Assembly (NCBI RefSeq): GCF_012641435.1
Contig: NZ_JABAIJ010000005.1
Location: 372,001-436,000 of the forward strand
Direction of reading: 5' to 3'
DNA: 64,000 bases
Source: Rhizobium sp. P38BS-XIX
GTDB taxonomy: Bacteria; Pseudomonadota; Alphaproteobacteria; Rhizobiales; Rhizobiaceae
Under the pieces are notes generated by a model that searched no databases, had not been told where the DNA came from, and saw only the letters and a list, made by a program, of their open reading frames with translations. The position numbers and the translations under genes were made by a program. This document shows, piece after piece, positions 52,653 to 60,865 of the stretch (its first letter is position 1; each line of letters starts with the position of its first letter).

Positions 52653-53737
52653 TCGGCGCCTTTCGCGACCTCGGCCGGCGTGGCCTGTTCCTGTTCGATC
52701 CGGAAACTGCGCATGGCATGTCGATAGCGGCGCTGAAATCGGGGCTGCTGCCGTCCTGCAGCGTCAAAGTCGATCCACGCCTGCGCCAGACGGTGGCGGG
52801 GCTCGACTTTACCAACCCCATCGGAATGGCCGCCGGCTTCGATAAGAATGCCGAGGTGCCGGAGGCGCTGCTGAAGCTTGGCTTCGGCTTTACCGAAATC
52901 GGCACGGTAACGCCGAAGGCGCAGTCGGGAAATCCGCGTCCGCGCATCTTCCGGCTGGTGGAGGACGAAGGCGTCATCAACCGCCTTGGCTTCAACAATG
53001 AGGGCCACGAGGCCGCATTCCAGCGGCTGAAGGCGATCCGCAATAGCGGCATGATCGGCGTCAACATCGGCGCCAACAAGGATAGTGCCGACCGTATCGC
53101 CGATTACGTGGCCGGCATCCGTCGTTTCTATTCCGTGGCGCGTTATTTCACGGCCAACATCTCCTCGCCGAATACGCCTGGCCTGCGTGATCTGCAGGCG
53201 CGCGAAAGCCTGTCCGCCCTGCTTTCGGCCGTACTCGCCGCCCGCGACGATGAGGCAACGAAGGCCGGCAAGCGTGTTCCCGTTTTCCTCAAGATCGCGC
53301 CGGATCTGACCGAGGAGGGCATGGACGATATCGCGGCGGAGGTGCTGTCACATTCGCTCGACGGGCTGATCGTTTCCAACACCACGCTATCGCGCGATGG
53401 CTTGAAAGATCAGCGTCAGGCCAAGGAGGCAGGCGGCCTTTCGGGAAAACCAGTCTTTGAGAGATCGACCGCCGTGTTGGCGAAGATGCGTCGTCGCGTT
53501 GGTGACGCACTGCCGATCATAGGCGTTGGCGGCGTGTCGTCCGCCGAGACTGCTCTGGAAAAGATCAAGGCGGGCGCCGATCTCGTGCAGCTCTATTCCT
53601 GCATGGTCTATGAAGGGCCGGGTTTGCCGGGCCAGATCATTTCCGGCCTGTCGAAGCTGCTCGACCGCGAACGCGCTGGCTCCATTCGAGAGCTGCGCGA
53701 TGCGAAGTTGGATTACTGGGCAAACCGGAACGTCTGA
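52649..53737 (+). CDS. pyrD: Dihydroorotate dehydrogenase (quinone), class 2
   Basis: A 362-residue membrane-associated flavoenzyme of pyrimidine synthesis. It has the N-terminal amphipathic helix of class 2 enzymes, GLDFTNPIGMAAGFDKNAEV, FTEIGTVTPKAQSGNPRPR, the catalytic Ser region ANISSPNTPGLRDLQ, and FMN-binding IIGVGGVSSAETALEKI. It oxidises dihydroorotate and passes electrons to quinone. It starts within the end of the DUF952 gene and overlaps the convergent MATE gene by 25 bases. Confidence 0.96.
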   Translation: MIGAFRDLGRRGLFLFDPETAHGMSIAALKSGLLPSCSVKVDPRLRQTVAGLDFTNPIGMAAGFDKNAEVPEALLKLGFGFTEIGTVTPKAQSGNPRPRIFRLVEDEGVINRLGFNNEGHEAAFQRLKAIRNSGMIGVNIGANKDSADRIADYVAGIRRFYSVARYFTANISSPNTPGLRDLQARESLSALLSAVLAARDDEATKAGKRVPVFLKIAPDLTEEGMDDIAAEVLSHSLDGLIVSNTTLSRDGLKDQRQAKEAGGLSGKPVFERSTAVLAKMRRRVGDALPIIGVGGVSSAETALEKIKAGADLVQLYSCMVYEGPGLPGQIISGLSKLLDRERAGSIRELRDAKLDYWANRNV

Positions 53738-55062
53738 TCCGCCCGTTTCTTCAGACCCATGGCCAGGAAGATGCCGCGAAACAGCAGGAAAGCGTTCATG
53801 GCCATCCATAGGCCATGATTGCCAAGCGTCGGCACGAAGATGGCGAGCGCGATAAGGTAGCCGCCGAAGGACAGCAGCATCTTGTTGCGCATCTCGCGCG
53901 ACCATGTTGCGCCGATAAAGACACCGTCCATCAGAAAGGCGAGCGCACCGGTCAGGCCCGTGACAGCGGCCCAGGGCAGGTATGTCGCGGCTGCCGTGCG
54001 AACCTCTTCCGAGGTTGTCAGCAGGCGGATCAGCGCCGGACCGACGGTGAAGAAGAAGACGGCGGCAGCAAGTGCCAGCCCGAAAGACCAGAATGCCGTC
54101 AGCTTCAGGCCACGATCGAACGCCGGCCGATAATTGGCGCCGATCGAGCGGCCGGTGATCTGCTCGGCGGCGTTGGCGAGCCCATCGAGATAATAGCCTG
54201 ACAGCAGGAAGAAGTTCATCAGCACGGCGTTCGCAGCCAGCATGACCGCGCCGAAGCTGTTGCCGATACGGGTCATCAGCGTGAATGCCCCGATCAGAAC
54301 GAAGGTACGGATGAGGATATCCCGGTTTAGCGCGAAAAGCTGCGTGAGCTTGGCGCGCGAGAACAACTCGGACCGCGGCGGCCGTTCGTCGCCGGCAAAA
54401 CTGCGCAGGACGATGAAAAGCCCGAGCAGCATGCCTGTCGCCTCGCCGATCAGGGTGCCCCAGGCAACGCCGGCGACACCCCAGCCAAGACAGAGGCCGA
54501 GCAGGATGGCGAGCACGATGTTGACGCCGTTGATTACCGTCTGCAGCAGCAGCCCGATGCGGCCTTGGCCACGACCGAGGACGAAGCCGAGCAGTGCGTA
54601 ATTGGCAAGCGCTGCCGGCCCCGAGAGCATGCGAATGGAGAAGTAGGTGCGCGTCGCGTCGGCGATGCCGCCTTGCGGACCCATGAGCTTGAGGCCCAGC
54701 CACAGGAGCAAAGGCGAGAGAAGCACGATCAGGATGCCGCAACCGAGCGCCGATATCAGGGCTCGCCAGAAGACCGCCTGCTGTTCGCGGCGATCATGGC
54801 GGCCATAGGCCTGCGCGGTCAGCCCCGTCGTTGACGCGCGCAGGAAGTTGAAGCTTGAGAAAAGCAGATCGAACAGCACGGCGCCGATCGCCAGCCCGGC
54901 GAGTGCATCGGGCAGACCCATATGGCCGACGACGGCAGTGTCGACGAGGCCAAGCAGAGGCGTCGTCATGAAGCCCAGCGTCATCGGAAGCGCGATCGAC
55001 AGCACGAGCCGATGCGTCACGTCGAAGGGCAGGACCCTCCCGCCTCCTTGCTGGACATTCAT
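53713..55062 (-). CDS. MATE family efflux transporter, DinF type
   Basis: A 449-residue 12-helix transporter: LSIALPMTLGFMTTPLLGLVDTAVVGHMG, ANYALLGFVLGRGQG and GATWSREMRNKMLLS. These match the DinF/NorM branch of Na+/H+-coupled multidrug exporters. The 3' end overlaps pyrD by 25 bases on the opposite strand. The downstream-facing neighbour, upstream of its start, is a CAP-domain lipoprotein in the same direction, 16 bases away. Confidence 0.9.
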   Translation of the reverse strand: MNVQQGGGRVLPFDVTHRLVLSIALPMTLGFMTTPLLGLVDTAVVGHMGLPDALAGLAIGAVLFDLLFSSFNFLRASTTGLTAQAYGRHDRREQQAVFWRALISALGCGILIVLLSPLLLWLGLKLMGPQGGIADATRTYFSIRMLSGPAALANYALLGFVLGRGQGRIGLLLQTVINGVNIVLAILLGLCLGWGVAGVAWGTLIGEATGMLLGLFIVLRSFAGDERPPRSELFSRAKLTQLFALNRDILIRTFVLIGAFTLMTRIGNSFGAVMLAANAVLMNFFLLSGYYLDGLANAAEQITGRSIGANYRPAFDRGLKLTAFWSFGLALAAAVFFFTVGPALIRLLTTSEEVRTAAATYLPWAAVTGLTGALAFLMDGVFIGATWSREMRNKMLLSFGGYLIALAIFVPTLGNHGLWMAMNAFLLFRGIFLAMGLKKRADQTFRFAQ

Positions 55063-55078
55063 GGTATGCTATGCCTCC

Positions 55079-55582
55079 TCAGTTCGAGGAAAGCACCATG
55101 GACCAATAAGGCCTGCCGCCGGAAGAGGGGGTGGACGCAAGAGCGACGCCAAGCCCGTCATATTTGCCGAGCATGTTGTGCAAATGCTTCGGAGAATTGA
55201 TCCAGGCTGTGACCGCGGCATTCACGTCGCGCTGACCTTCGGCGATATTTTCCGCTGCCGGCAGCTTGACGCCGCTCGCCTTTACGCGCTTGCCGAAATC
55301 GTCGCCGATACCGATCAGATGTTCCATCTTGCCGGCGTCGGCCATGCGCCGCGCCTGATAGATGGCGGCGGTGCTGGCGGCGCTGTCGATCGCCAGCGGT
55401 GGCAGGCCGTGCTTGGCGCGAAGTGCATTGACGAGCGGCAGAGCGGATGCGGTCTGGTCGCTGGCCGGTGTATTGGAAACATGCGTTGGTGGCGTCGCAC
55501 AGCTGGCAACGGTCGCGGTGAGCGCGAGGGCGGCGAGGCGCAACGCATCGCGGCGCGATAAGGTCAGTGTCTGTGATGTCAT
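55079..55582 (-). CDS. CAP (SCP/PR-1) domain lipoprotein with Tat-like signal
   Basis: A 167-residue protein. The N-terminus carries a twin-arginine motif (LSRRDALRL, Arg10-Arg11) and a lipobox (ATVASC, Cys28), so it is probably exported folded and lipid-anchored. The CAP domain shows LVNALRAKHGLPPL, the conserved His/Glu positions (MEHLIGIGDDF, AENIAEG), and AWINSPKHLHNML. CAP proteins are secreted with diverse roles. It starts one base after the stop of the DUF6460 gene; MATE follows. Confidence 0.88.
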   Translation of the reverse strand: MTSQTLTLSRRDALRLAALALTATVASCATPPTHVSNTPASDQTASALPLVNALRAKHGLPPLAIDSAASTAAIYQARRMADAGKMEHLIGIGDDFGKRVKASGVKLPAAENIAEGQRDVNAAVTAWINSPKHLHNMLGKYDGLGVALASTPSSGGRPYWSMVLSSN

Positions 55583-55583
55583 G

Positions 55584-55850
55584 TCAGCGGCGATAATTGA
55601 ACAGGCGGAGGATGATGAAGATGGGAATGACGATCGTTGCGCCCAGCAGCACGTAATCGCCGAATTCGCCGAGCGCGGCAAAGCCGCTGTGCCAGAGGTC
55701 GACAATGAACCGGCGCACGCCGTTGAGGAAATCGAGCGGCCGCCAGCCGAAGAACTTCATCACGAAGCCGACGACGAGCGACACCACGAGGAGCTTCACC
55801 AGCGTTCGGCCCGGCGAGTCGCCGAGGAATCTGTTCACCTGATCGGGCAT
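55584..55850 (-). CDS. DUF6460 small membrane protein
   Basis: An 88-residue protein: MPDQVNRFLGDSPGRTLVKLLVVSLVVGFVMKFFGW, PLDFLNGVRRFIVDLW and a terminal helix YVLLGATIVIPIFIILRLF, two membrane segments. This matches the rhizobial DUF6460 family, function unknown. Start ATG 55850; longer frames are not conserved. It precedes the CAP lipoprotein with almost no gap. Confidence 0.82.
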   Translation of the reverse strand: MPDQVNRFLGDSPGRTLVKLLVVSLVVGFVMKFFGWRPLDFLNGVRRFIVDLWHSGFAALGEFGDYVLLGATIVIPIFIILRLFNYRR

Positions 55851-56007
55851 ACGGACGTCTCCATGGTGGCAGTCGGTGGTTGTTGAGATAGGGCCGGGGC
55901 CGGCGACTCGCAAGCATTTTTGCCTGGCGCACCTCTCAAACTAGCGTCTGCCTGAAATAGGACTTGAGTTTTTTTATGGCCGCGTTCAAACGCGGGCGTC
56001 AAACAGG

Positions 56008-56961
56008 ATGAAACCGATGCTGCCGAGCCAGCTTTCCTCCGGCGATGTCATTGCCGACCGCCGCGCCGACTATGCGAAGATGCTTGCCGAAAGCGGCGAA
56101 CCCGCAAGTGCTGCCGAACTGATGGAGCAGGCGCTGGAGCTGGTTCCGCTCTGGGCTGCGGGCTGGTTCACGCTTTCCACTTATCTTGAGAAGGCCGGCG
56201 ATGTGCAGGGTGCCGTTGCCGCGTTGAAGGAGGTGCTGAGGCTCGATGCTGGCGATGTGTTCGGCGCTGAGCTGAAGCTTGCCGTTCTCGGTGGCGCAGA
56301 GGTGCCCGAGCGGCCGCCGAGCCCCTATGTCGAGCGCCTGTTCGACGACTATGCCGACCGCTTCGAAACCTCGCTTGTCGAGAAGCTCGGCTACACCGTT
56401 CCCGGCAAGCTGGCGGCGTTGATCGCCGAGACGGACGGTATCCCGAACCATTTCCGACTTGCCGTCGATCTGGGCTGCGGCACGGGCCTGCTTGGGCCTG
56501 AAATCCGCGACAGGGTTGACCGGCTCGAGGGCTACGACCTGTCGAAGGGCATGCTTGCCAAGGCCAGTGAGAAGCAGGTCTACGATCATCTTGCCCAGGC
56601 CGACCTTTCGCTGGGGCCGGAGCTGTCAGGCGTCTTCGATGGAGGGCTTGCGGCCGGCCGCGCCGACCTGATCACGGCGGCCGATGTGCTGATGTATCTC
56701 GGCAATCTGCAGGGCGTGATGGCGATCGTGGCGAAGCTATCGGCAGAGGGCGCCGTCTTTGCGTTTTCGGTCGAGGATGCGCAAGAGAACGATGGTTATC
56801 TGCTGCGCGACTCCCTGCGGTTTGCTCATTCGGAAGCCTATGTCAGGGGAGTTTTGTCAGATCACGGCTTTGCCGTGCTGGATCTCGCCCGTAGCGTCAT
56901 TCGCATGGATGGCGGAAAACCAGTCCACGGCATTCTGTTCGTTACGCGGAAATCGGCTTGA
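56008..56961 (+). CDS. TPR-containing class I SAM-dependent methyltransferase
   Basis: A 317-residue protein. Helical TPR-like repeats cover about residues 15-95 (ASAAELMEQALELVPLWAAGW, AVAALKEVLRLDAGD). The methyltransferase domain begins near 105 with YVERLFDDYADRFE and motif I LAVDLGCGTGLLGPE at 151-165. ADLITAADVLMYLG is the post-I/II region. The family often methylates proteins or small molecules; the substrate is unknown. AACAGG lies before the ATG. Confidence 0.85.
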   Translation: MKPMLPSQLSSGDVIADRRADYAKMLAESGEPASAAELMEQALELVPLWAAGWFTLSTYLEKAGDVQGAVAALKEVLRLDAGDVFGAELKLAVLGGAEVPERPPSPYVERLFDDYADRFETSLVEKLGYTVPGKLAALIAETDGIPNHFRLAVDLGCGTGLLGPEIRDRVDRLEGYDLSKGMLAKASEKQVYDHLAQADLSLGPELSGVFDGGLAAGRADLITAADVLMYLGNLQGVMAIVAKLSAEGAVFAFSVEDAQENDGYLLRDSLRFAHSEAYVRGVLSDHGFAVLDLARSVIRMDGGKPVHGILFVTRKSA

Positions 56962-57068
56962 ATATGTCGAATCTTGCGAATTTCAAATAGGTCAGCATTG
57001 CTTACGTAATTCCGCTTGATTGTCGCCTGCTCTTTTAGCAAAAAGCCAGGAAACACAGGGGAAAGCAC

Positions 57069-57704
57069 ATGGCGAACGCGAAGAGCGCTTTTGGCGTCTG
57101 GAATACATCTGCGACCCGTCATTCACTGGTTGAAGATGTCCAGGGTATCCTGACAGGCAGTCTGATTTCGTCGCTCGGGCTGTTCTGCCTTTCCAGCGCC
57201 GGCCTTCTGACTGGCAGCACGGCCGGCATCGCTTTCCTTCTACATTATGCGATCGGCGTGAATTTCGGCCTGGCCTTCTTTGTGGTCAACCTGCCGTTCT
57301 TCTATCTGTCGCTGAAGCAGCTCGGCCCGGTCTTCACCATTAAGACCTTCATCGCCATCACGCTGACCTCGCTGCTGACCAACCTGCAGCCGCTTCTCTT
57401 CGATGTTGCGCATATCAATGCGCTATGGTCGGCCGTTCTCGGCGGCATCCTGCTCGGCTTCGGGCTGCTCGCGCTCTATCGCCATCGCGCGAGCCTCGGC
57501 GGTGTCGGAATTCTCGGAATTTATGTGCAAGAAAAATTCGGTGTCAGGGCGGGACTGGTGCAGCTTGGTATCGACCTCTGCGTGCTCGCCGTCGCTTTTG
57601 CGGTGACCACGCCTCCCGTGGTCATCTGCTCGGTCATTGGCGCAATCGCGCTCAACCTCTTCGTCGCGATCAATCATCGATCGGATCGCTATATCGCCCT
57701 CTGA
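57069..57704 (+). CDS. YitT family membrane protein
   Basis: A 211-residue five-helix protein: LLTGSTAGIAFLLHYAIGVN, VNLPFFYLSLKQLGPVFTIKTF and ASLGGVGILGIYVQEKFGVRAG. These match the YitT/DUF161 family, whose function is not established, with proposals of transport. A short cytosolic N-terminus precedes helix 1. AGGGGAAAGCAC precedes the ATG. It converges on gstI. Confidence 0.88.
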   Translation: MANAKSAFGVWNTSATRHSLVEDVQGILTGSLISSLGLFCLSSAGLLTGSTAGIAFLLHYAIGVNFGLAFFVVNLPFFYLSLKQLGPVFTIKTFIAITLTSLLTNLQPLLFDVAHINALWSAVLGGILLGFGLLALYRHRASLGGVGILGIYVQEKFGVRAGLVQLGIDLCVLAVAFAVTTPPVVICSVIGAIALNLFVAINHRSDRYIAL

Positions 57705-57728
57705 TCGGGCTTGCTTGACGTCAGGTCC

Positions 57729-57920
57729 TTACTGCTTGCGGCTGGGATCGGTCTGAGTGATCGCCTCTTCGTGATACCAGCTGTCAAACGCAGCGGTCGC
57801 GATGCTGGGACCGATGTCCGGAGTAAGGTTTACCTGCGGGCGCTGACTAACCGCCGTAGCCCGGGCCTTCACGGGGAACTGAAAGATCTTTGCCGTTTCG
57901 CTTTGAGCACCGATTGCCAT
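57729..57920 (-). CDS. gstI: Glutamine synthetase translational inhibitor GstI (DUF2735)
   Basis: A 63-residue protein, MAIGAQSETAKIFQFPVKAR, ...PDIGPSIATAAFDSWYHEEAI, matching the DUF2735 family. In Rhizobium leguminosarum, as I recall it, gstI is a 63-codon gene transcribed divergently from glnII whose product inhibits translation of glnII mRNA. Length and location agree exactly here. GGAGAGACAGAGA precedes the ATG at 57920. Confidence 0.88.
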   Translation of the reverse strand: MAIGAQSETAKIFQFPVKARATAVSQRPQVNLTPDIGPSIATAAFDSWYHEEAITQTDPSRKQ

Positions 57921-58252
57921 TCTCTGTCTCTCCCTTTTGGTATTTAAGCGGGCGCGCTTAAAGAGACACTTCATATATAGCAAAGTCCAAAGCGGATTTC
58001 AGCATTTTGCTCAAAAAAAATGCGGAAAGTTGAAATTATAGGCAGTTTTATCCTTATAATATTATTAATCAATAATATTGATTGCCCCTTTTGCGCGCTG
58101 ACGCCAATCGAAGAGGCTGCGACAAGTTGGTCCGCGCTATTTTTCGGGAAGCCGGCGATATGAACGGAATCCAGCGTTTAGCACTCATGAGGCGCGGAAT
58201 TTTCAGGCTGAAACACGGAATTTTCGAGCCCGTTCCGCTCCGTTCGAAAAAC

Positions 58253-58268
58253 TGGCACGGCGTATGCA
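58253..58268 (+). promoter_or_regulatory. Sigma-54 promoter of glnII
   Basis: TGGCACG-GCGT-ATGCA, with the -24 GG and -12 GC dinucleotides 10 bases apart as required. It starts 109 bases before the glnII ATG and points to it. Rhizobial glnII is known to be NtrC/sigma-54 dependent. Confidence 0.85.
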
Positions 58269-58302
58269 TCTCCCTTGGCAGACGTTCGTAGAGAGGAATT
58301 TT

Positions 58303-58316
58303 CCGGCGGGCGCCGG
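58303..58316 (+). promoter_or_regulatory. Hairpin in the glnII leader
   Basis: CCGGC-GGGC-GCCGG, a 5-bp stem, ends 45 bases before the start codon and follows AGGAATTTTC. It may take part in GstI-mediated translational control, but this is inference. The rest of 57921-58361 holds the gstI promoter and copies of GGAATTTTC at 58195, 58216 and 58295. Confidence 0.4.
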
Positions 58317-58361
58317 GCCAAGTTTTTCCTACTTGCCTGATTAACTGTTATGAGGTGCGTA

Positions 58362-59402
58362 ATGACGAAGTTTAAGCTCGAGTACATCTGGCTCGATGGA
58401 TATACCCCGGTACCGAACCTGCGCGGCAAAACGCAGATCAAGGAATTCGACGCATTTCCGACGCTCGAGCAGCTTCCGCTGTGGGGCTTCGATGGTTCGT
58501 CCACGCAGCAGGCCGAAGGCCGCAGCTCCGATTGCGTGCTGAAGCCCGTCGCGATCTATCCCGACCCGGCTCGCACGAACGGCGCGCTCGTCATGTGCGA
58601 AGTCATGATGCCGGACGGTGTTACGCCGCATGCATCCAACAGCCGCGCGACCATCCTCGACGATGAAGACGCATGGTTCGGCTTCGAGCAGGAATACTTC
58701 TTCTACAAGGACGGCCGTCCGCTCGGCTTCCCGGAATCCGGCTACCCGGCTCCGCAGGGTCCGTACTACACCGGCGTCGGCTACAGCAATGTTGGCGATA
58801 TCGCTCGCGAAATCGTCGAAGAGCATCTCGATCTGTGCCTGGAAGCCGGCATCAACCACGAAGGCATCAATGCCGAAGTGGCCAAGGGTCAGTGGGAATT
58901 CCAGATTTTCGGCAAGGGCTCCAAGAAGGCCGCCGACCAGATCTGGATGGCTCGCTACCTGCTGCAGCGCCTGACGGAAAAGTACGGCATCGACATCGAG
59001 TATCATTGCAAGCCGCTCGGCGACACCGACTGGAACGGCTCTGGCATGCACTGCAACTTCTCGACCAAGTTCATGCGCGAAATCGGCGGCAAGGCCTATT
59101 TCGAAGCGCTCATGGCTCAGTTCGACAAGAACCTCGAAGCACACATCGCTGTCTACGGCCCGGACAATCATCTGCGCCTGACCGGCAAGCATGAAACGGC
59201 TCCGTGGAACAAGTTCAGCTACGGCGTTGCCGACCGCGGCGCTTCGATCCGCGTCCCACACTCGTTCGTCAAGAACAACTACAAGGGCTACCTCGAAGAT
59301 CGTCGTCCGAACTCGCAGGGTTGCCCCTATCAGATCGCGTCCCAGGTTCTGAAGACCATCTCGGAAGTTCCGACCGCTGGTTTCGCTTCCGAAGCAGCCT
59401 AA
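58362..59402 (+). CDS. glnII: Glutamine synthetase type II
   Basis: A 346-residue eukaryote-like glutamine synthetase: LEYIWLDGYTPVPNLRGKTQ, LWGFDGSSTQQAEG, WFGFEQEYFFYK, GSGMHCNFSTKFMRE, and the ATP-site region NKFSYGVADRGASIRVPHS. It assembles ammonia with glutamate when nitrogen is scarce. GAGGTGCGTA precedes the ATG. It is driven by the sigma-54 promoter at 58253 and probably restrained by GstI. A strong terminator follows. Confidence 0.97.
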   Translation: MTKFKLEYIWLDGYTPVPNLRGKTQIKEFDAFPTLEQLPLWGFDGSSTQQAEGRSSDCVLKPVAIYPDPARTNGALVMCEVMMPDGVTPHASNSRATILDDEDAWFGFEQEYFFYKDGRPLGFPESGYPAPQGPYYTGVGYSNVGDIAREIVEEHLDLCLEAGINHEGINAEVAKGQWEFQIFGKGSKKAADQIWMARYLLQRLTEKYGIDIEYHCKPLGDTDWNGSGMHCNFSTKFMREIGGKAYFEALMAQFDKNLEAHIAVYGPDNHLRLTGKHETAPWNKFSYGVADRGASIRVPHSFVKNNYKGYLEDRRPNSQGCPYQIASQVLKTISEVPTAGFASEAA

Positions 59403-59439
59403 GGTTCTCCAGCTTCGCTTCGACGAGGCTGGTATAGAA

Positions 59440-59474
59440 AAAAGAGCGCGGGATTTTGTCCCGCGCTCTTTTAC
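59440..59474. terminator. Terminator between glnII and the AhpD-like gene
   Basis: A stem GAGCGCGGGA/TCCCGCGCTC with TTTTG loop, extended by flanking A/T pairs and followed by TTTTACTTTT. The A-rich left side makes it bidirectional. Confidence 0.88.
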
Positions 59475-59489
59475 TTTTGGGGAGTGGAC

Positions 59490-59951
59490 TCAGGCAGCCT
59501 TGCTGGCCGCATCGATGGGATGCTGCGAGCGGAAGCCGACGGCAAGCCGGTTCCAAAGGTTGATTGCGCCGATCACCACAGTGATCTTGACGATCTCTTC
59601 CTCGCTGAAGTGCTGTTTCAACGGCTCGAAATCGGCGTCCGGAATGCCGGTCTGGGCAATCTTGGTAACGGAGTCGACCCAGGCCAGCAGGGCACGTTCA
59701 CGGTCGTCATAGACGGGCGATTCCCACCAGACGCACATGAGGTTGATCCACTGTTCGCTAAGGCCGTCATGCCGGGATTCCTTCGAATGCATGTCGACGC
59801 AATAGGCGCAGCCGTTGATCTGCGACGCACGAAGCTTGATGAGGTGGATCAAGCGGCGCTCCAGGCCGCAGGTCTGCACAAAATTCTCCAGCGCGGAGAC
59901 GGCCTTATAGGAATCCGGCGAGGCTTTTACGAAGTTGAAGCGGGGATGCAT
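59490..59951 (-). CDS. Carboxymuconolactone decarboxylase/AhpD-like protein
   Basis: A 153-residue helical protein with the AhpD-type redox centre NGCAYCVDMHSKE (CxxC and a nearby His) and LMCVWWESPVYDDRERALLAWVDSVTK. The family includes peroxidase partners and decarboxylases; the CxxC supports a thiol-redox role here. AAGGAGAAGATC precedes the ATG at 59951. It is 31 bases downstream of an Rrf2 regulator gene in the same direction, probably its target. Confidence 0.9.
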   Translation of the reverse strand: MHPRFNFVKASPDSYKAVSALENFVQTCGLERRLIHLIKLRASQINGCAYCVDMHSKESRHDGLSEQWINLMCVWWESPVYDDRERALLAWVDSVTKIAQTGIPDADFEPLKQHFSEEEIVKITVVIGAINLWNRLAVGFRSQHPIDAASKAA

Positions 59952-59982
59952 GATCTTCTCCTTGGGTTCGATGTCTTGATGT

Positions 59983-60486
59983 TCAGCTTTTTGTCTTGCG
60001 CTCATGAAGCGCGAGGAAGGCGCAGCCTCTGGCGGCAATCCCGCCATCCGTATCCGTCTGCCTGAGATCCGTCAGCACATCGGCGATGCTCGTTTTGGCC
60101 AGTTCGGCCCGGTAGACGCGCTCGGCCGCAAGCATGGCGGCATTGATGCCGCAGGGCTTGGCAAAGTAGCGCCCTTCCAAGGGATTCGGCCCGCGCTGGC
60201 GAATTTCGCTGCAACGGAAGGCAGGGGCGGGGCCTTCCGCTGCCAGCACGATGTCAAGCAGGCTGATCGCCTCCGGCTTGCGCGCCAGCCGATATCCGCC
60301 CTTTGGCCCGGGAACCGTGTCGAGAATGCCGGCGCCAGAAAGCGCCTGCAGGTGCTTGAGAAGATAACTGACCGAAACGCCATGAAATTCGGCGAGTGCT
60401 GCTGCCGAAAGTACGCCACCATCGGACAGGCCCGCCAGCATGCCAACGCAATGAATGGATTGTTCGACGCCGTCTCCGAGCTTCAT
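59983..60486 (-). CDS. Rrf2-family transcriptional regulator
   Basis: A 167-residue protein with an Rrf2 winged-helix: SDGGVLSAAALAEFHGVSVSYLLKHLQAL, GAGILDTVPGPKGGYRLARKPEAISLLDIV. Cysteines are at FRCSE, KPCGI and RGCAF; Fe-S or redox sensing is possible, but the usual three-Cys cluster spacing is not clear. It lies upstream of the AhpD-like gene and likely controls it. AGAGAGGCACCAAG precedes the ATG. Confidence 0.9.
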   Translation of the reverse strand: MKLGDGVEQSIHCVGMLAGLSDGGVLSAAALAEFHGVSVSYLLKHLQALSGAGILDTVPGPKGGYRLARKPEAISLLDIVLAAEGPAPAFRCSEIRQRGPNPLEGRYFAKPCGINAAMLAAERVYRAELAKTSIADVLTDLRQTDTDGGIAARGCAFLALHERKTKS

Positions 60487-60597
60487 CTTGGTGCCTCTCT
60501 AATCGTAGATATTTTTTATCCATGATTTAGATTGGAGTCAAGAGCCTTGGAAATGTGCTGCGTGTAAGCTTTGTTTGGAATATGCCGAGCCATCGAC

Positions 60598-60783
60598 ACC
60601 CCCCTCTGTCACTATCGTGACATCTCCCCCACATGGGGGGAGATCGGTAATTCGTCGCACCTGCCTGCCTCAAGTAATCCTTGCGTCTGCGGAAACAAAA
60701 GCCCGATGTTGACTGAGGTGTGGCGGCATACTCCAAACGATCTCCCCCTTGTGGGGGAGATGTCACGAAGTGACAGAGGGGGT
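60598..60783. repeat. Paired-palindrome intergenic repeat (RIME-like) flanking 91 bases
   Basis: Two arms of 49 and 46 bases (60598-60646, 60738-60783) are imperfect inverted copies. Each contains two palindromes: GTCAC/GTGAC and GATCTCCCCC/GGGGGAGATC. This is like the rhizobial intergenic mosaic elements known to be abundant in these genomes. The core between arms holds no gene. The 60487-60865 gap is otherwise empty. Confidence 0.8.
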
Positions 60784-60865
60784 ACACACTCTCGCAGAGC
60801 GCCAAAGCCAACGGACACGATACGCCCCCGCTTCTCATCCGCCGTATATTCATTACATTTACCCC

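Noticed and set aside
58080..58250. NtrC sites upstream of the glnII sigma-54 promoter
   Set aside because: I could not find a convincing TGCAC-N5-GTGCA-type palindrome, although NtrC control is expected.
60749..60865. N-terminal extension of the repair helicase
   Set aside because: It is translated from the paired-palindrome repeat and shows no family similarity.
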